From JAHBVL01 sp964461025 (lineage in GTDB: Bacteria > Chloroflexota > Chloroflexia > Thermomicrobiales > UBA6265), in contig CAYWSE010000041.1 of the NCBI GenBank assembly GCA_964461025.1, positions 1-30,736 on the forward strand: a stretch of 30,736 nt of DNA, read 5' to 3'. Shown here in pieces: positions 1 through 9,176 of the stretch. A program made the position numbers and the translations under genes. Under the pieces are notes generated by a model, which saw nothing but the letters and a program-made list of their open reading frames with translations, was not told the origin of the DNA and did not search any database. Position 1 is the first letter of the stretch; each line of letters begins with the position of its first letter.

Positions 1-1238
1 ATGGCATCGCGCAGCGTCCGCTGCCGCTCCGGCAGGTCCCGGGCTCCCCCGGTCAGCAGTGGCAACCGCTGTTCCAACCGGCTCAACATCGCTTCCGGAG
101 CGAGCAACGATGATCGCGCCGCCGCCAGCTCGATGGCCAGCGGCAACCCATCCAGCCGCCGGCAGATTTCGTGTACCGCCGCCCTGTTCGCACTGGTCAG
201 CGCAAATCCGCGCTTGGCTGCCGAGGCGCGCGCAACAAAGAGCGCCACCGCGGGAATGTCCGTCATCTGCCCGGTCGACGAACCTCCCGCGGACTCATCG
301 ACGATCAGCGGTGGTATATCGATCGTCTGTTCCGCCCGCAGCCGCAAGGGTTCGCGACTCGTCGCCAGCACCTTCAGGTCGGGCAGTCCCGCCAGCAGCT
401 CCCCAATGTCGCCAGACGCCTCCAGCACCTGTTCGCAGTTGTCGAGCACCAGCAGCACAGGCTGACTCCGCAGGGCGCTGTGCAGTCTCGCCATCAGCGA
501 CTCCTGGCCCGCATCGCTCAGTCCGGCAGCCGCCGCAATCTCCGGCAGCACCAGCGCCGGGTCTCGCACCGGCGCCAGATCGACGAATGTGATCGCCCCC
601 TCAAACGTCTCCCGCAATCGCCAGCCAACTGCCAGCGCCAGTCGCGTCTTGCCCACCCCGCCCGGACCGGTCAGGGTCACCATCCGGGTCTCCCGCTCGC
701 CCAGCAAGGCGCAGACGGCGGCGATCTCCTCGTCACGTCCGATGATCGCCGATGGGGGCACCGGCAGATTCGTCACGTTCGCCGTGGGTTGCGGAGCTTC
801 TGGTGGTTGATGGATCGTTCCTGCGGCTGGACTGGCCACGAACCGGGCGACTTGCGCGATCCAATGCTCCGCATCATCCGACGCCTCGATCCACTGCCTC
901 CCCTGCAGGAAGTAGGCGATCTCCACCGGAAACTGGACCGGTTCCAGTAGCAAGGGCACGATCGGCCGGTCGTGGTCCCACGCCAGCTGCACCTCCTGCC
1001 GGACGTTGCGTGAGGTCACCGAGTCTGCTGTGCACACCAGGAGCAACGCGGCGCACGATTGGATCGCCAGCGTGATTTCCGCCGCCCACAGCTCACCGCC
1101 CCCGATCCCCCGCCGATCGATCCAGACCGGCACGCCGGCCTGCTCTAACGCATCGGCAATTGCCAGCGACCTCTCTCGGTCAGCAGCCGCATAACTCAGG
1201 AAGAGATGCCCCGTGCTCCCCTCTTCTCTCTGCACCAT
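1..1238 (-). CDS. TIR domain-NB-ARC (STAND) ATPase, C-terminus beyond left edge
   Basis: This is the first 412 residues of a multidomain signalling ATPase; the reading frame is still open at base 1. Residues about 9-135 form a TIR domain: HLFLSYAAAD at the start, a VPVWIDRRGI strand, and GGGELWAAEI, where E54 is the candidate NADase glutamate. A short linker leads to an NB-ARC/STAND NTPase: Walker A GPGGVGKT (191-198), Walker B LLVLD (262-266), an ATSREPLRL sensor segment (292-300) and GLPLAIELAAARS (364-376). In this family the missing C-terminus usually holds winged-helix and TPR-type sensor repeats. TIR-STAND proteins resemble plant NLRs, and some bacterial STAND proteins defend against phage; others are transcription regulators in which an HTH replaces TIR. 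The ATG at 1238 is chosen because the TIR fold starts about ten residues later. The role (defence or other signalling) is inferred from domains only, and no effector partner is visible in the window. Confidence 0.88.
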   Translation of the reverse strand, partial: MVQREEGSTGHLFLSYAAADRERSLAIADALEQAGVPVWIDRRGIGGGELWAAEITLAIQSCAALLLVCTADSVTSRNVRQEVQLAWDHDRPIVPLLLEPVQFPVEIAYFLQGRQWIEASDDAEHWIAQVARFVASPAAGTIHQPPEAPQPTANVTNLPVPPSAIIGRDEEIAAVCALLGERETRMVTLTGPGGVGKTRLALAVGWRLRETFEGAITFVDLAPVRDPALVLPEIAAAAGLSDAGQESLMARLHSALRSQPVLLVLDNCEQVLEASGDIGELLAGLPDLKVLATSREPLRLRAEQTIDIPPLIVDESAGGSSTGQMTDIPAVALFVARASAAKRGFALTSANRAAVHEICRRLDGLPLAIELAAARSSLLAPEAMLSRLEQRLPLLTGGARDLPERQRTLRDA

Positions 1239-1392
1239 CGACCGCGCCCCGCCAATCCCCGGCTGTCTGATCTGATGACGTTCAGCGTAGCACAGGAGCA
1301 CCCGTGACGAGCCGTACCGGTCGGCGTAATCTGCTCGCTGTTCTGAATAGTGCATCCAACGGTAATTGCCCTGTCAGTGCTCCTCCTCCAGC

Positions 1393-1509
1393 GTCATTCT
1401 GAGCGTCAGCGAAGACGAGGGCGTGAGCCAACTCGCCGCCGCAGCCGAAGGCGTCCCAGAGAGTCGTTTGGTCCCCGAACGAGAGATTCTTCACTTCGTT
1501 CAGAATGAC
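1393..1509 (-). repeat. 117-bp inverted-end intergenic repeat, copy 1
   Basis: The ends are inverted copies of each other: GTCATTCTGAGCG on the left, and the complement of GTCATTCTGAACGAAG on the right. The reverse strand reads GTCATTCTGA, then AATCTCTCGT internally, matching the layout of the 115-bp elements at 26807 and 29070, so all three appear to be one family. There is no open frame with a recognisable product. It lies in the roughly 320-base gap between the divergently placed TIR-STAND start and the dehydrogenase stop. The rest of that gap shows nothing clear. Confidence 0.7.
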
Positions 1510-1557
1510 GAGACGACGTTGTTGCGCAGCGCCCACGATGTCGCCGGCACGAGCGAA

Positions 1558-2589
1558 TCAGGCTCCGATCAGCTCCGAAATCTGCACCTGCCGTCCCTCG
1601 GCGATCGAGCGCTCTGTCGCTTCGATCATCGCCGTGACCGCGACGCCGTCCGCCGCGTCGATCGTCGGATCGCCGCCGTCGAGCACGACATCGACCAGAT
1701 TGCGCGGCGCACCCCACCACGAATCAGGCAGTTTGAAGTAGTTCCAGAGCGAGGGCCGAGCGAACATGTGCTTGCCGACGATATCGCTCGACAGCTCGAA
1801 ACCGCCCCGAATGCCGTCGAACCCGAGGCGGCCTTTGTCGCCATTCACCGTGAGTTCGAATTCGACGATCGCCGGCCACGCTTCGGGCAGAATCCAGGAG
1901 GTCTCGAAGGTAACAAACGTCTTCTCGAACTGAACGACGGCCTGGATGGCGTCGAAGCAGTCGATCCCCTTCGCCGCCAGCACTCGCTTCGTGCCGACCG
2001 CGTAGACCGATTGCGGCTCTTGACCGAGGAACCAGCGGAACAGGTCCATGGTGTGGGCAAAAAGGAACCATTGCGGACCAGACTTGCCGGCCCACGAGAG
2101 CATCGTCGTCGGCACCCAGATCGTGTCGCTGCACCGGCAATAGCCAAAAACCGGATCGCCGACCTCGCCCGATTGCACGCTGTCGCGGATGCTCTGGAAG
2201 CCAGAATTCCAGCGATTGCCGAGATTGAGCGTGATCTTGACGTTGTTGTCGGCCGCCGCCTTGACCATGTCTTGCGCTTCGCGGGTGATCGTCGCAAGAG
2301 GTTTCTCGACGCAGACGTGCTTGCCCGCCATGAGCAGGGCCATTGTCGCTTCATAGTGCAGGTGATCCGGCGTCGCGACCGACACGACCTCGACATCGGA
2401 ATTGGCGATGTCGTCCAGATTGGTCGTCGCCTTGCAGCCGAGCCGGTCAGCAACCGACTGCGCCCGCTCGGCATTCAGATCGTGGACCAGCACCAGCTCG
2501 GATCGCCCGTAGTTGGCGTAGGCGTCGGCGTGCTGCTCGCCGATCAATCCAACCCCGACAACCGCTGTTTTCGCTTTCTTCTCGCTCAT
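1558..2589 (-). CDS. Gfo/Idh/MocA family NAD(P)-dependent oxidoreductase
   Basis: This is a 343-aa cytoplasmic dehydrogenase of the Gfo/Idh/MocA family, which oxidises or reduces sugars, inositols and related polyols with NAD(P). The Rossmann fold begins with GVGLIGEQHADAY (residues 12-24), followed by SVATPDHLHYE (70-80) and the family signature VEKPLA (94-99), whose lysine helps in catalysis. The C-terminal alpha/beta substrate domain ends with a typical DAADGVAVTAMIEATERS segment. The start used is the ATG at 2589 (MSEKKAKTAVVG), preceded by AGGGCGAAGAG; a longer open frame upstream would add low-complexity sequence from the repeat-rich gap and is rejected. The length fits the family. The gene stands alone, so its substrate cannot be inferred from neighbours. 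Confidence 0.93.
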   Translation of the reverse strand: MSEKKAKTAVVGVGLIGEQHADAYANYGRSELVLVHDLNAERAQSVADRLGCKATTNLDDIANSDVEVVSVATPDHLHYEATMALLMAGKHVCVEKPLATITREAQDMVKAAADNNVKITLNLGNRWNSGFQSIRDSVQSGEVGDPVFGYCRCSDTIWVPTTMLSWAGKSGPQWFLFAHTMDLFRWFLGQEPQSVYAVGTKRVLAAKGIDCFDAIQAVVQFEKTFVTFETSWILPEAWPAIVEFELTVNGDKGRLGFDGIRGGFELSSDIVGKHMFARPSLWNYFKLPDSWWGAPRNLVDVVLDGGDPTIDAADGVAVTAMIEATERSIAEGRQVQISELIGA

Positions 2590-2680
2590 CTCTTCGCCCT
2601 TTGCTGAATCACGACAACCACCTACAGGAACCGTTGCGTCAGCATATGCGGAAACTGGGCACTGGGTACTGGTGCGTGGG

Positions 2681-2715
2681 CAATAGGCAATAGGCAATAG
2701 GCAAGAGGCAAAAGG
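2681..2715 (+). repeat. 7-nt microsatellite (CAATAGG)n
   Basis: There are three perfect CAATAGG units followed by the variants CAAGAGG and CAAAAGG, five units in all. A short echo, GGCAAAGGGCAATAGG, occurs at 28951-28966 just after the first CocE-like gene. The repeat is intergenic, upstream of the GlsB-like gene and of the dehydrogenase start, and no function is evident. Confidence 0.85.
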
Positions 2716-2810
2716 AAATGGTGGATCGTGGGTGGCAACCGGGGCAAGGATTCTCGCCCGTGGTCGGGTGGGTGCAAGGCGAGGGACATCTTCATGACCA
2801 GCGACCGTCG

Positions 2811-2858
2811 TCTTGCCGTCTTGCCGTCTCGCCGTCTCGCCGTCTTACCGTCTTGCCG
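2811..2858 (+). repeat. 8-nt microsatellite (TCTYGCCG)n
   Basis: Six consecutive 8-nt units occur: TCTTGCCG twice, TCTCGCCG twice, TCTTACCG, then TCTTGCCG. The array ends 12 bases before the candidate -35 box of the small membrane protein gene, so a change in copy number would move sequence next to that promoter but not alter a reading frame. Together with the 7-nt array it accounts for much of the 355-base gap 2590-2944. Confidence 0.85.
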
Positions 2859-2870
2859 CCTCTGCAACTC

Positions 2871-2899
2871 TTGGCACACTCCCTGCGGTACCCTTATGG
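2871..2899 (+). promoter_or_regulatory. candidate sigma70-type promoter for the GlsB/YeaQ-like gene
   Basis: A TTGGCA box (2871-2876) is followed by a 17-base spacer and TTATGG (2894-2899), ending 45 bases before the ATG at 2945. The -35 box and spacing are good; the -10 is only fair. This was assigned by eye and no start site is known. Confidence 0.4.
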
Positions 2900-2944
2900 C
2901 TTCGCAGTGGGGTGAAGTCGAGCGAGATCATAGGAGCGAACATA

Positions 2945-3202
2945 ATGGGTTTGATTTCCTGGATTATCTTTGGCGCCATCGTTGGCTGGCTTTCGAGCCT
3001 GGTATTGGGGACCGACAAAAGTCAGGGCTGGATTGCCAACATCATCCTCGGCATTGCCGGGGCGATCGTCGGCGGCGCGCTCTACAGCGCAATCTTTGAT
3101 GATTCGTTCTCCATCAGCTGGAGTATCGGCAGCATGATCGTCGCGCTGATCGGCGGCGTCATCGTCGCGTGGGGCTACGCCGCCCTGACGAACAAGCGAT
3201 AG
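2945..3202 (+). CDS. GlsB/YeaQ/YmgE family small membrane protein
   Basis: This is an 85-aa, very hydrophobic protein of the GlsB/YeaQ/YmgE (transglycosylase-associated) family. It has three predicted membrane segments (about residues 3-19, 28-48 and 57-80), with the glycine-rich IILGIAGAIVGGAL pattern in the second and the family opening GLISWIIFGAIVGWLSS. Members are often stress-induced, but their biochemical role is unresolved. The ATG start is supported by a TAGGAG ribosome site at 2931-2936. A candidate promoter lies at 2871-2899, and a strong hairpin terminator follows 21 bases after the stop, so the gene is probably a single-gene transcript. Confidence 0.93.
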   Translation: MGLISWIIFGAIVGWLSSLVLGTDKSQGWIANIILGIAGAIVGGALYSAIFDDSFSISWSIGSMIVALIGGVIVAWGYAALTNKR

Positions 3203-3223
3203 ACAGAAAAGTGCGTGACTGAG

Positions 3224-3255
3224 AAAAGGAGGTCGCTCTAGCGACCTCCTTTTTG
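3224..3255. terminator. intrinsic terminator, probably bidirectional
   Basis: There is a perfect 13-bp stem, AAAAGGAGGTCGC against GCGACCTCCTTTT, with a TCTA loop (3237-3240) and a T run at its 3' end. On the other strand the stem is followed by TTTT as well, so it can also end transcripts of the convergent VOC gene whose stop lies at 3280. Confidence 0.9.
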
Positions 3256-3279
3256 TGCGACCAGTGCATCCCGGAAGAG

Positions 3280-3705
3280 TTACAGGCCCGAAGGAAGTAT
3301 CCCCGGATTGAACGCTACTTCCCAGAGATGCCCGTCGGGGTCCTGAAAATACCCGGCGTACCCTCCATAGAACGTCTCCGTGGCAGGCTTGACGATTCGC
3401 CCGCCTGCAGCGGTCACCTGAGCAAGAACATCGTCGACCTCTCCCCGGCTCGTCGTGTTGTGCGCGATTGTGAAATCGGTCGGACTTGGTGCTGATTGGG
3501 CCAGACCAGTGTCCCAGGCAATGTTTTCGCGCGCCCAGAGCGCCAGTGTCAGACCACTCTGCAGCGGAAAAAACGCAACGGCCCCATGCTCATACTCGTT
3601 GCCAACGATCCCTTCGGTCGCAAGGCCAAGTCCATCGCGATAGAAGGTGACCGCACGCTCGAGATCGTCGACTCCGAGGGTGAGCAGGGTAATGTGAGGC
3701 TTCAC
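3280..3705 (-). CDS. VOC (glyoxalase/bleomycin-resistance fold) family protein
   Basis: This 141-aa protein is a single vicinal-oxygen-chelate module pair. It opens with HITLLTLGVDDLERAVTFYRDGLGL and closes with QDPDGHLWEVAFNPG (121-135), in which E129 is the usual metal ligand; H4 is the likely partner ligand. VOC proteins include glyoxalase I, dioxygenases and antibiotic-binding proteins, and nothing here picks out one activity. The start is a GTG at 3705: the nearest upstream ATG frame hits a stop immediately, and a GGGTGAG ribosome-site-like run lies just upstream. The gene converges on the GlsB-like gene and shares its terminator. Confidence 0.9.
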   Translation of the reverse strand: MKPHITLLTLGVDDLERAVTFYRDGLGLATEGIVGNEYEHGAVAFFPLQSGLTLALWARENIAWDTGLAQSAPSPTDFTIAHNTTSRGEVDDVLAQVTAAGGRIVKPATETFYGGYAGYFQDPDGHLWEVAFNPGILPSGL

Positions 3706-3819
3706 TGGCTCACCCGGGCATCCTGGAAGAGAACTTCTCTCCCTTGTCTTGATTGTTGCCCAGCAAACTCATCAGCTCGATCCTCCTCTTATGCGGCGCA
3801 CTCTTCGCGTCGCGGCACC

Positions 3820-4356
3820 CTATTCCCGAGCTCCGAGGATCTCGCTCCACGCTTCCCGGCGCGGCCGCACGCCAAATTCCTCGATCAGCATCCGAATGAC
3901 GCTTTCCACCGATACCCTCGCAGTCGGAATGTGCAGCTTGTGAAAATTCTGAATCGGAGCGTTATCAGCGAGCAGGACATTGCCCACATGCATATGAGAG
4001 TGTGTTCGATATCCGGGACCATCCGCTAAGGGGGTCCAATGAAATGCCAGGAGTTCGCTTCCCGACCGGGTAAGGATCTGATACGAGTACTCAGTGGTTT
4101 GAATACGATACTGCCGCTGATCGGTTTCACCCGCCGCGGTTATGACGAAACTCTCGACAACAGTAAAGCTGAGCCGGTGGTCACTTCTAAGATCGTTTGC
4201 CGGAACTCCGCGATTGAGAACCGCGGCGTACTCGAAGCCTTCACGAAAAACCGACACCGATGGAACGCTAAGGCGCCCAGCTGTCACACAACTGAGCGCC
4301 TCGTTCATACCGCGTTGAAACGTGGTATATGCCTCAAACGGCGTTTTCACGGCCAT
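3820..4356 (-). CDS. uncharacterised 178-aa protein, second gene of an overlapping pair
   Basis: The product is not recognised as a named family. The sequence is soluble, with no signal peptide or membrane segment. The C-terminal half has features that look conserved: LLAFHWTPLADG, a histidine-rich THSHMHVG, then KLHIPTARVSVESVIRMLIEEFGVRP. It is translationally linked to the 82-aa gene: its ATG lies 23 bases inside that gene, preceded by GAGG. The order, a small acidic protein first and a larger one second with overlap, resembles a toxin-antitoxin pair, with this as the candidate toxin or effector. That is inference from layout only. The histidine cluster could bind metal or be catalytic. 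Confidence 0.75.
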   Translation of the reverse strand: MAVKTPFEAYTTFQRGMNEALSCVTAGRLSVPSVSVFREGFEYAAVLNRGVPANDLRSDHRLSFTVVESFVITAAGETDQRQYRIQTTEYSYQILTRSGSELLAFHWTPLADGPGYRTHSHMHVGNVLLADNAPIQNFHKLHIPTARVSVESVIRMLIEEFGVRPRREAWSEILGARE

Positions 4357-4582
4357 TCGGCGATTGCCTCATGAAGAGCGTAAGGGCCGAAACGATCCGT
4401 ACCTCCGTTCGATCCGGATCGGGAATTTCGTTCGCTTCCAACCGGCGGATGAACTCGTCACCGCTCATGCCAAGGAGTTCGCGGGCTCTCTCGTCGACGA
4501 GCCGTCTGCCTTCTTCCTCGTCGATCACGTCGACTTCGTATCCATCCATTTCGGCCGCCAACTGTGCCGCAGGTTTCATCAT
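4334..4582 (-). CDS. uncharacterised 82-aa acidic protein, first gene of an overlapping pair
   Basis: This is a small acidic protein. The segments DEEEGRRLVDERARELLGMS and GDEFIRRLEANEIPDPDRTE suggest a short helical domain followed by a tail ending in VRIVSALTLFM, a pattern I associate with small proteins co-encoded with a roughly 180-aa partner in actinobacteria and Chloroflexota. An ATG-ATG double start with AAAGGGGG seven bases upstream fixes the start near 4582; a GTG at 4603 would place the ribosome site inside the gene and is rejected. The stop lies 23 bases inside the next gene, so the two are probably co-translated. An antitoxin-like role is possible, but no classic DNA-binding motif is visible. 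Confidence 0.72.
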   Translation of the reverse strand: MMKPAAQLAAEMDGYEVDVIDEEEGRRLVDERARELLGMSGDEFIRRLEANEIPDPDRTEVRIVSALTLFMRQSPNGRENAV

Positions 4583-4700
4583 GGCGAGCCCCCTTTCGTT
4601 CACATGGAATTGTTCCGCTGATGTCTCTGCTCGTCAAGGACGCGCAATAGCCCAAGGACAGTCTGGTCGCCTCGCGCAGCAGATCTCCCAAGAATGCACT

Positions 4701-5090
4701 TCAGGCCTGCCTGGACGTCTTGCCCTTCGCAGTGAGCGACTCTAGACGACTTGATATGACTCGGTCGATCAAGTCGAGCGGCAATGGTTGATTATGCGGG
4801 AACTGCAACGTTCCCTTGCCTGTCACAAAGGGCGCCATCTCGGCCTCCAATTCCGGCGACGGGCTCTCCGGCAACGGATAGACGCCAGTATGCTTGGCAT
4901 ACCCAGCGAAATAGATCAGCGGCTTGCCCTTGAGCTTATAGGCGGGAATCGCGTAGCTGATCGATTCCTGAGCGTCCGGCGCAATCTCCCGAACCAGATT
5001 CCGGAGCTGGATCAAACGTTCCTGCACCTCAGCCGGATAGAGCGCAATGTAATCATCGACATTGTCCGCCACGTTTCTCGACGTGCTCAT
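4701..5090 (-). CDS. DUF1801 (YdhG-like) protein
   Basis: This 129-aa protein belongs to the DUF1801 fold, related to YdhG and frataxin-like iron chaperones. Signature pieces are VDDYIALYPAEVQERLIQLRNLV, then ESISYAIPAYKLKGKPLIYFAGYAKHTGVYP split over residues about 43-75, and a C-terminal GTLQFPHNQPLPLDLIDRVI. The length is normal for the family, whose function is poorly known (iron binding has been proposed for some members). The ATG at 5090 is preferred over the GTG two codons upstream because the AGGAG ribosome site then lies 8 bases away rather than 2. It is divergent from the LLM oxidoreductase, with a 183-base gap. Confidence 0.88.
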   Translation of the reverse strand: MSTSRNVADNVDDYIALYPAEVQERLIQLRNLVREIAPDAQESISYAIPAYKLKGKPLIYFAGYAKHTGVYPLPESPSPELEAEMAPFVTGKGTLQFPHNQPLPLDLIDRVISSRLESLTAKGKTSRQA

Positions 5091-5273
5091 TGCCACTTCT
5101 CCTACTTTCCGGTTTACTCCGCGACGTTGCGCCCACCAAAGTCCGGGAGTGCTGCAATCGCTGTGCCAAATCCCAACCAGGGCCCCTGGAGCTCCCGCTT
5201 TCGCGATTCGCCATTCCCCTCTAGGATACGCCTGTCAAAACGCGAAGCCGTTCCACGCCAGAAGAGGACCACC

Positions 5274-6254
5274 ATGACCGATGCCAAAGCCCCTATCCGC
5301 CTCGGACTGATCGTCACTGACATCGAGGACCGCACCGACAACTACACCCACTCCTGGCAGACCATGAAGGACATGGTCCAGATGGCCGAAGACGTCGGTT
5401 TCTACTCCGCCTGGATTCCGGATCACCTCATCCACGAACCGGTGGGTGTCGAGCGCTACGGCATCTGGGAGTCGTGGTCGGTGGTCACCGCGCTGCTGGC
5501 CGTCACTTCGAAGATCAAAGTCGGCTCGCACGTGCTCTGCACCGGCTGGCGCAACCCGGCCCTCATCGCCAAGATGGCCGACACCGTCGACGAAATCGGC
5601 GCCGGTCGCCTGATTCTCGCCCTCGGGGCTGGTTGGCATGAACCGGAGTACCGGGCGTTCGGGTTTCCCTTCGATCGCCGGATTGGCCGGTTCGACGAAG
5701 CGATCCAGATCATTCATGGACTCCTGCGCGACGGGCACATTGACTTCGAAGGGGAGTTCTACACCGCCCGCGACTGCGAACTGCGGCCCCGCGGTCCATC
5801 CAACGGCGCTATCCCGATCATGATCGGCACGATCGCCGGTACGCCGCTCGGTGACGAAATGGGCCTGCAGCGCAAAGGCTGGCGGATGCTCGACCTCGTC
5901 GCTAAATACGCGGACATGTGGAACTGCCCAACGGTCGCTGACCCGGCGCTGATACCGGACATCAAGGCGATGGTCGACGAAGCCTGCGACCGCAACGGCC
6001 GCGACCGCGAATCGCTCGATCGCTCGAATGGCATTACCGTCAACCTGCCTGGCTGGCAGGATCACTTCGGCATGACCTCGGTCCGCAAACGTCGCGCCCG
6101 CTCCGGCGTCTTCAACGGCGACCATGCCGAAATCGCGGCGTATATCAATGAATATGCCGCTCTCGGCGTCGACGAGCTCCACGTCCAGATCGACCCCGAG
6201 AACCCGCAAGGCGTCGAGCAATTCGGCCGGGTGATCGAAGAACTGGACACTTGA
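5274..6254 (+). CDS. LLM-class (luciferase-like, probably F420-dependent) oxidoreductase
   Basis: This 326-aa TIM-barrel protein belongs to the bacterial luciferase-like monooxygenase superfamily. Landmarks are MAEDVGFYSAWIPDHL near residue 40, SKIKVGSHVLCTGWRNPALIAKMADTVDEIGAGRLILALGAGW in the central barrel, RRIGRFDEAIQII, and AAYINEYAALGVDELHVQI at the end. In related Chloroflexota and actinobacterial proteins the cofactor is usually F420, although FMN users exist; the substrate is unknown. The ATG at 5274 is preceded by GAGGA five bases upstream. An in-frame extension back to 4788 runs antisense through the DUF1801 gene and is not credible. Confidence 0.92.
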   Translation: MTDAKAPIRLGLIVTDIEDRTDNYTHSWQTMKDMVQMAEDVGFYSAWIPDHLIHEPVGVERYGIWESWSVVTALLAVTSKIKVGSHVLCTGWRNPALIAKMADTVDEIGAGRLILALGAGWHEPEYRAFGFPFDRRIGRFDEAIQIIHGLLRDGHIDFEGEFYTARDCELRPRGPSNGAIPIMIGTIAGTPLGDEMGLQRKGWRMLDLVAKYADMWNCPTVADPALIPDIKAMVDEACDRNGRDRESLDRSNGITVNLPGWQDHFGMTSVRKRRARSGVFNGDHAEIAAYINEYAALGVDELHVQIDPENPQGVEQFGRVIEELDT

Positions 6255-6512
6255 TTCGAATTCATCGGATGAACAGACAGCATTCTTGCACGACGCCTCT
6301 GCGGGCAAGCAAGGCAGGTCGACTTCGGTAACACTCGTTTATCGATTCGACGTGCGTTTCAGCACTTCGCGAGTGTAAGAGTCCTGTTAAATTCGAGCTG
6401 CCAAAGCGACGGTTACCGCTTTCGAGTGACCCGGAGTCTGTTGGATCAGTTCCTATACTCCAGAACTGGTGGAACTACCCGCTGATCTCTTCTTCGCAGA
6501 AACGAGTTCTTC

Positions 6513-9168
<2,656 letters not shown>

Positions 9169-9176
<8 letters not shown>

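Noticed and set aside
1366..2607. 413-codon open frame on the plus strand
   Set aside because: It is antisense to the Gfo/Idh/MocA gene, matches no protein pattern and is a product of high-GC codon bias.
2681..2858. short repeats considered as a CRISPR array
   Set aside because: The units are 7-8 nt and contiguous, with no spacers and no cas genes nearby.
4788..5273. long N-terminal extension of the LLM oxidoreductase
   Set aside because: It is antisense to the DUF1801 gene; the ATG at 5274 has its own ribosome site.
5235..6308. 357-codon open frame on the minus strand
   Set aside because: It is antisense to the LLM oxidoreductase, which has clear family motifs and a ribosome site.
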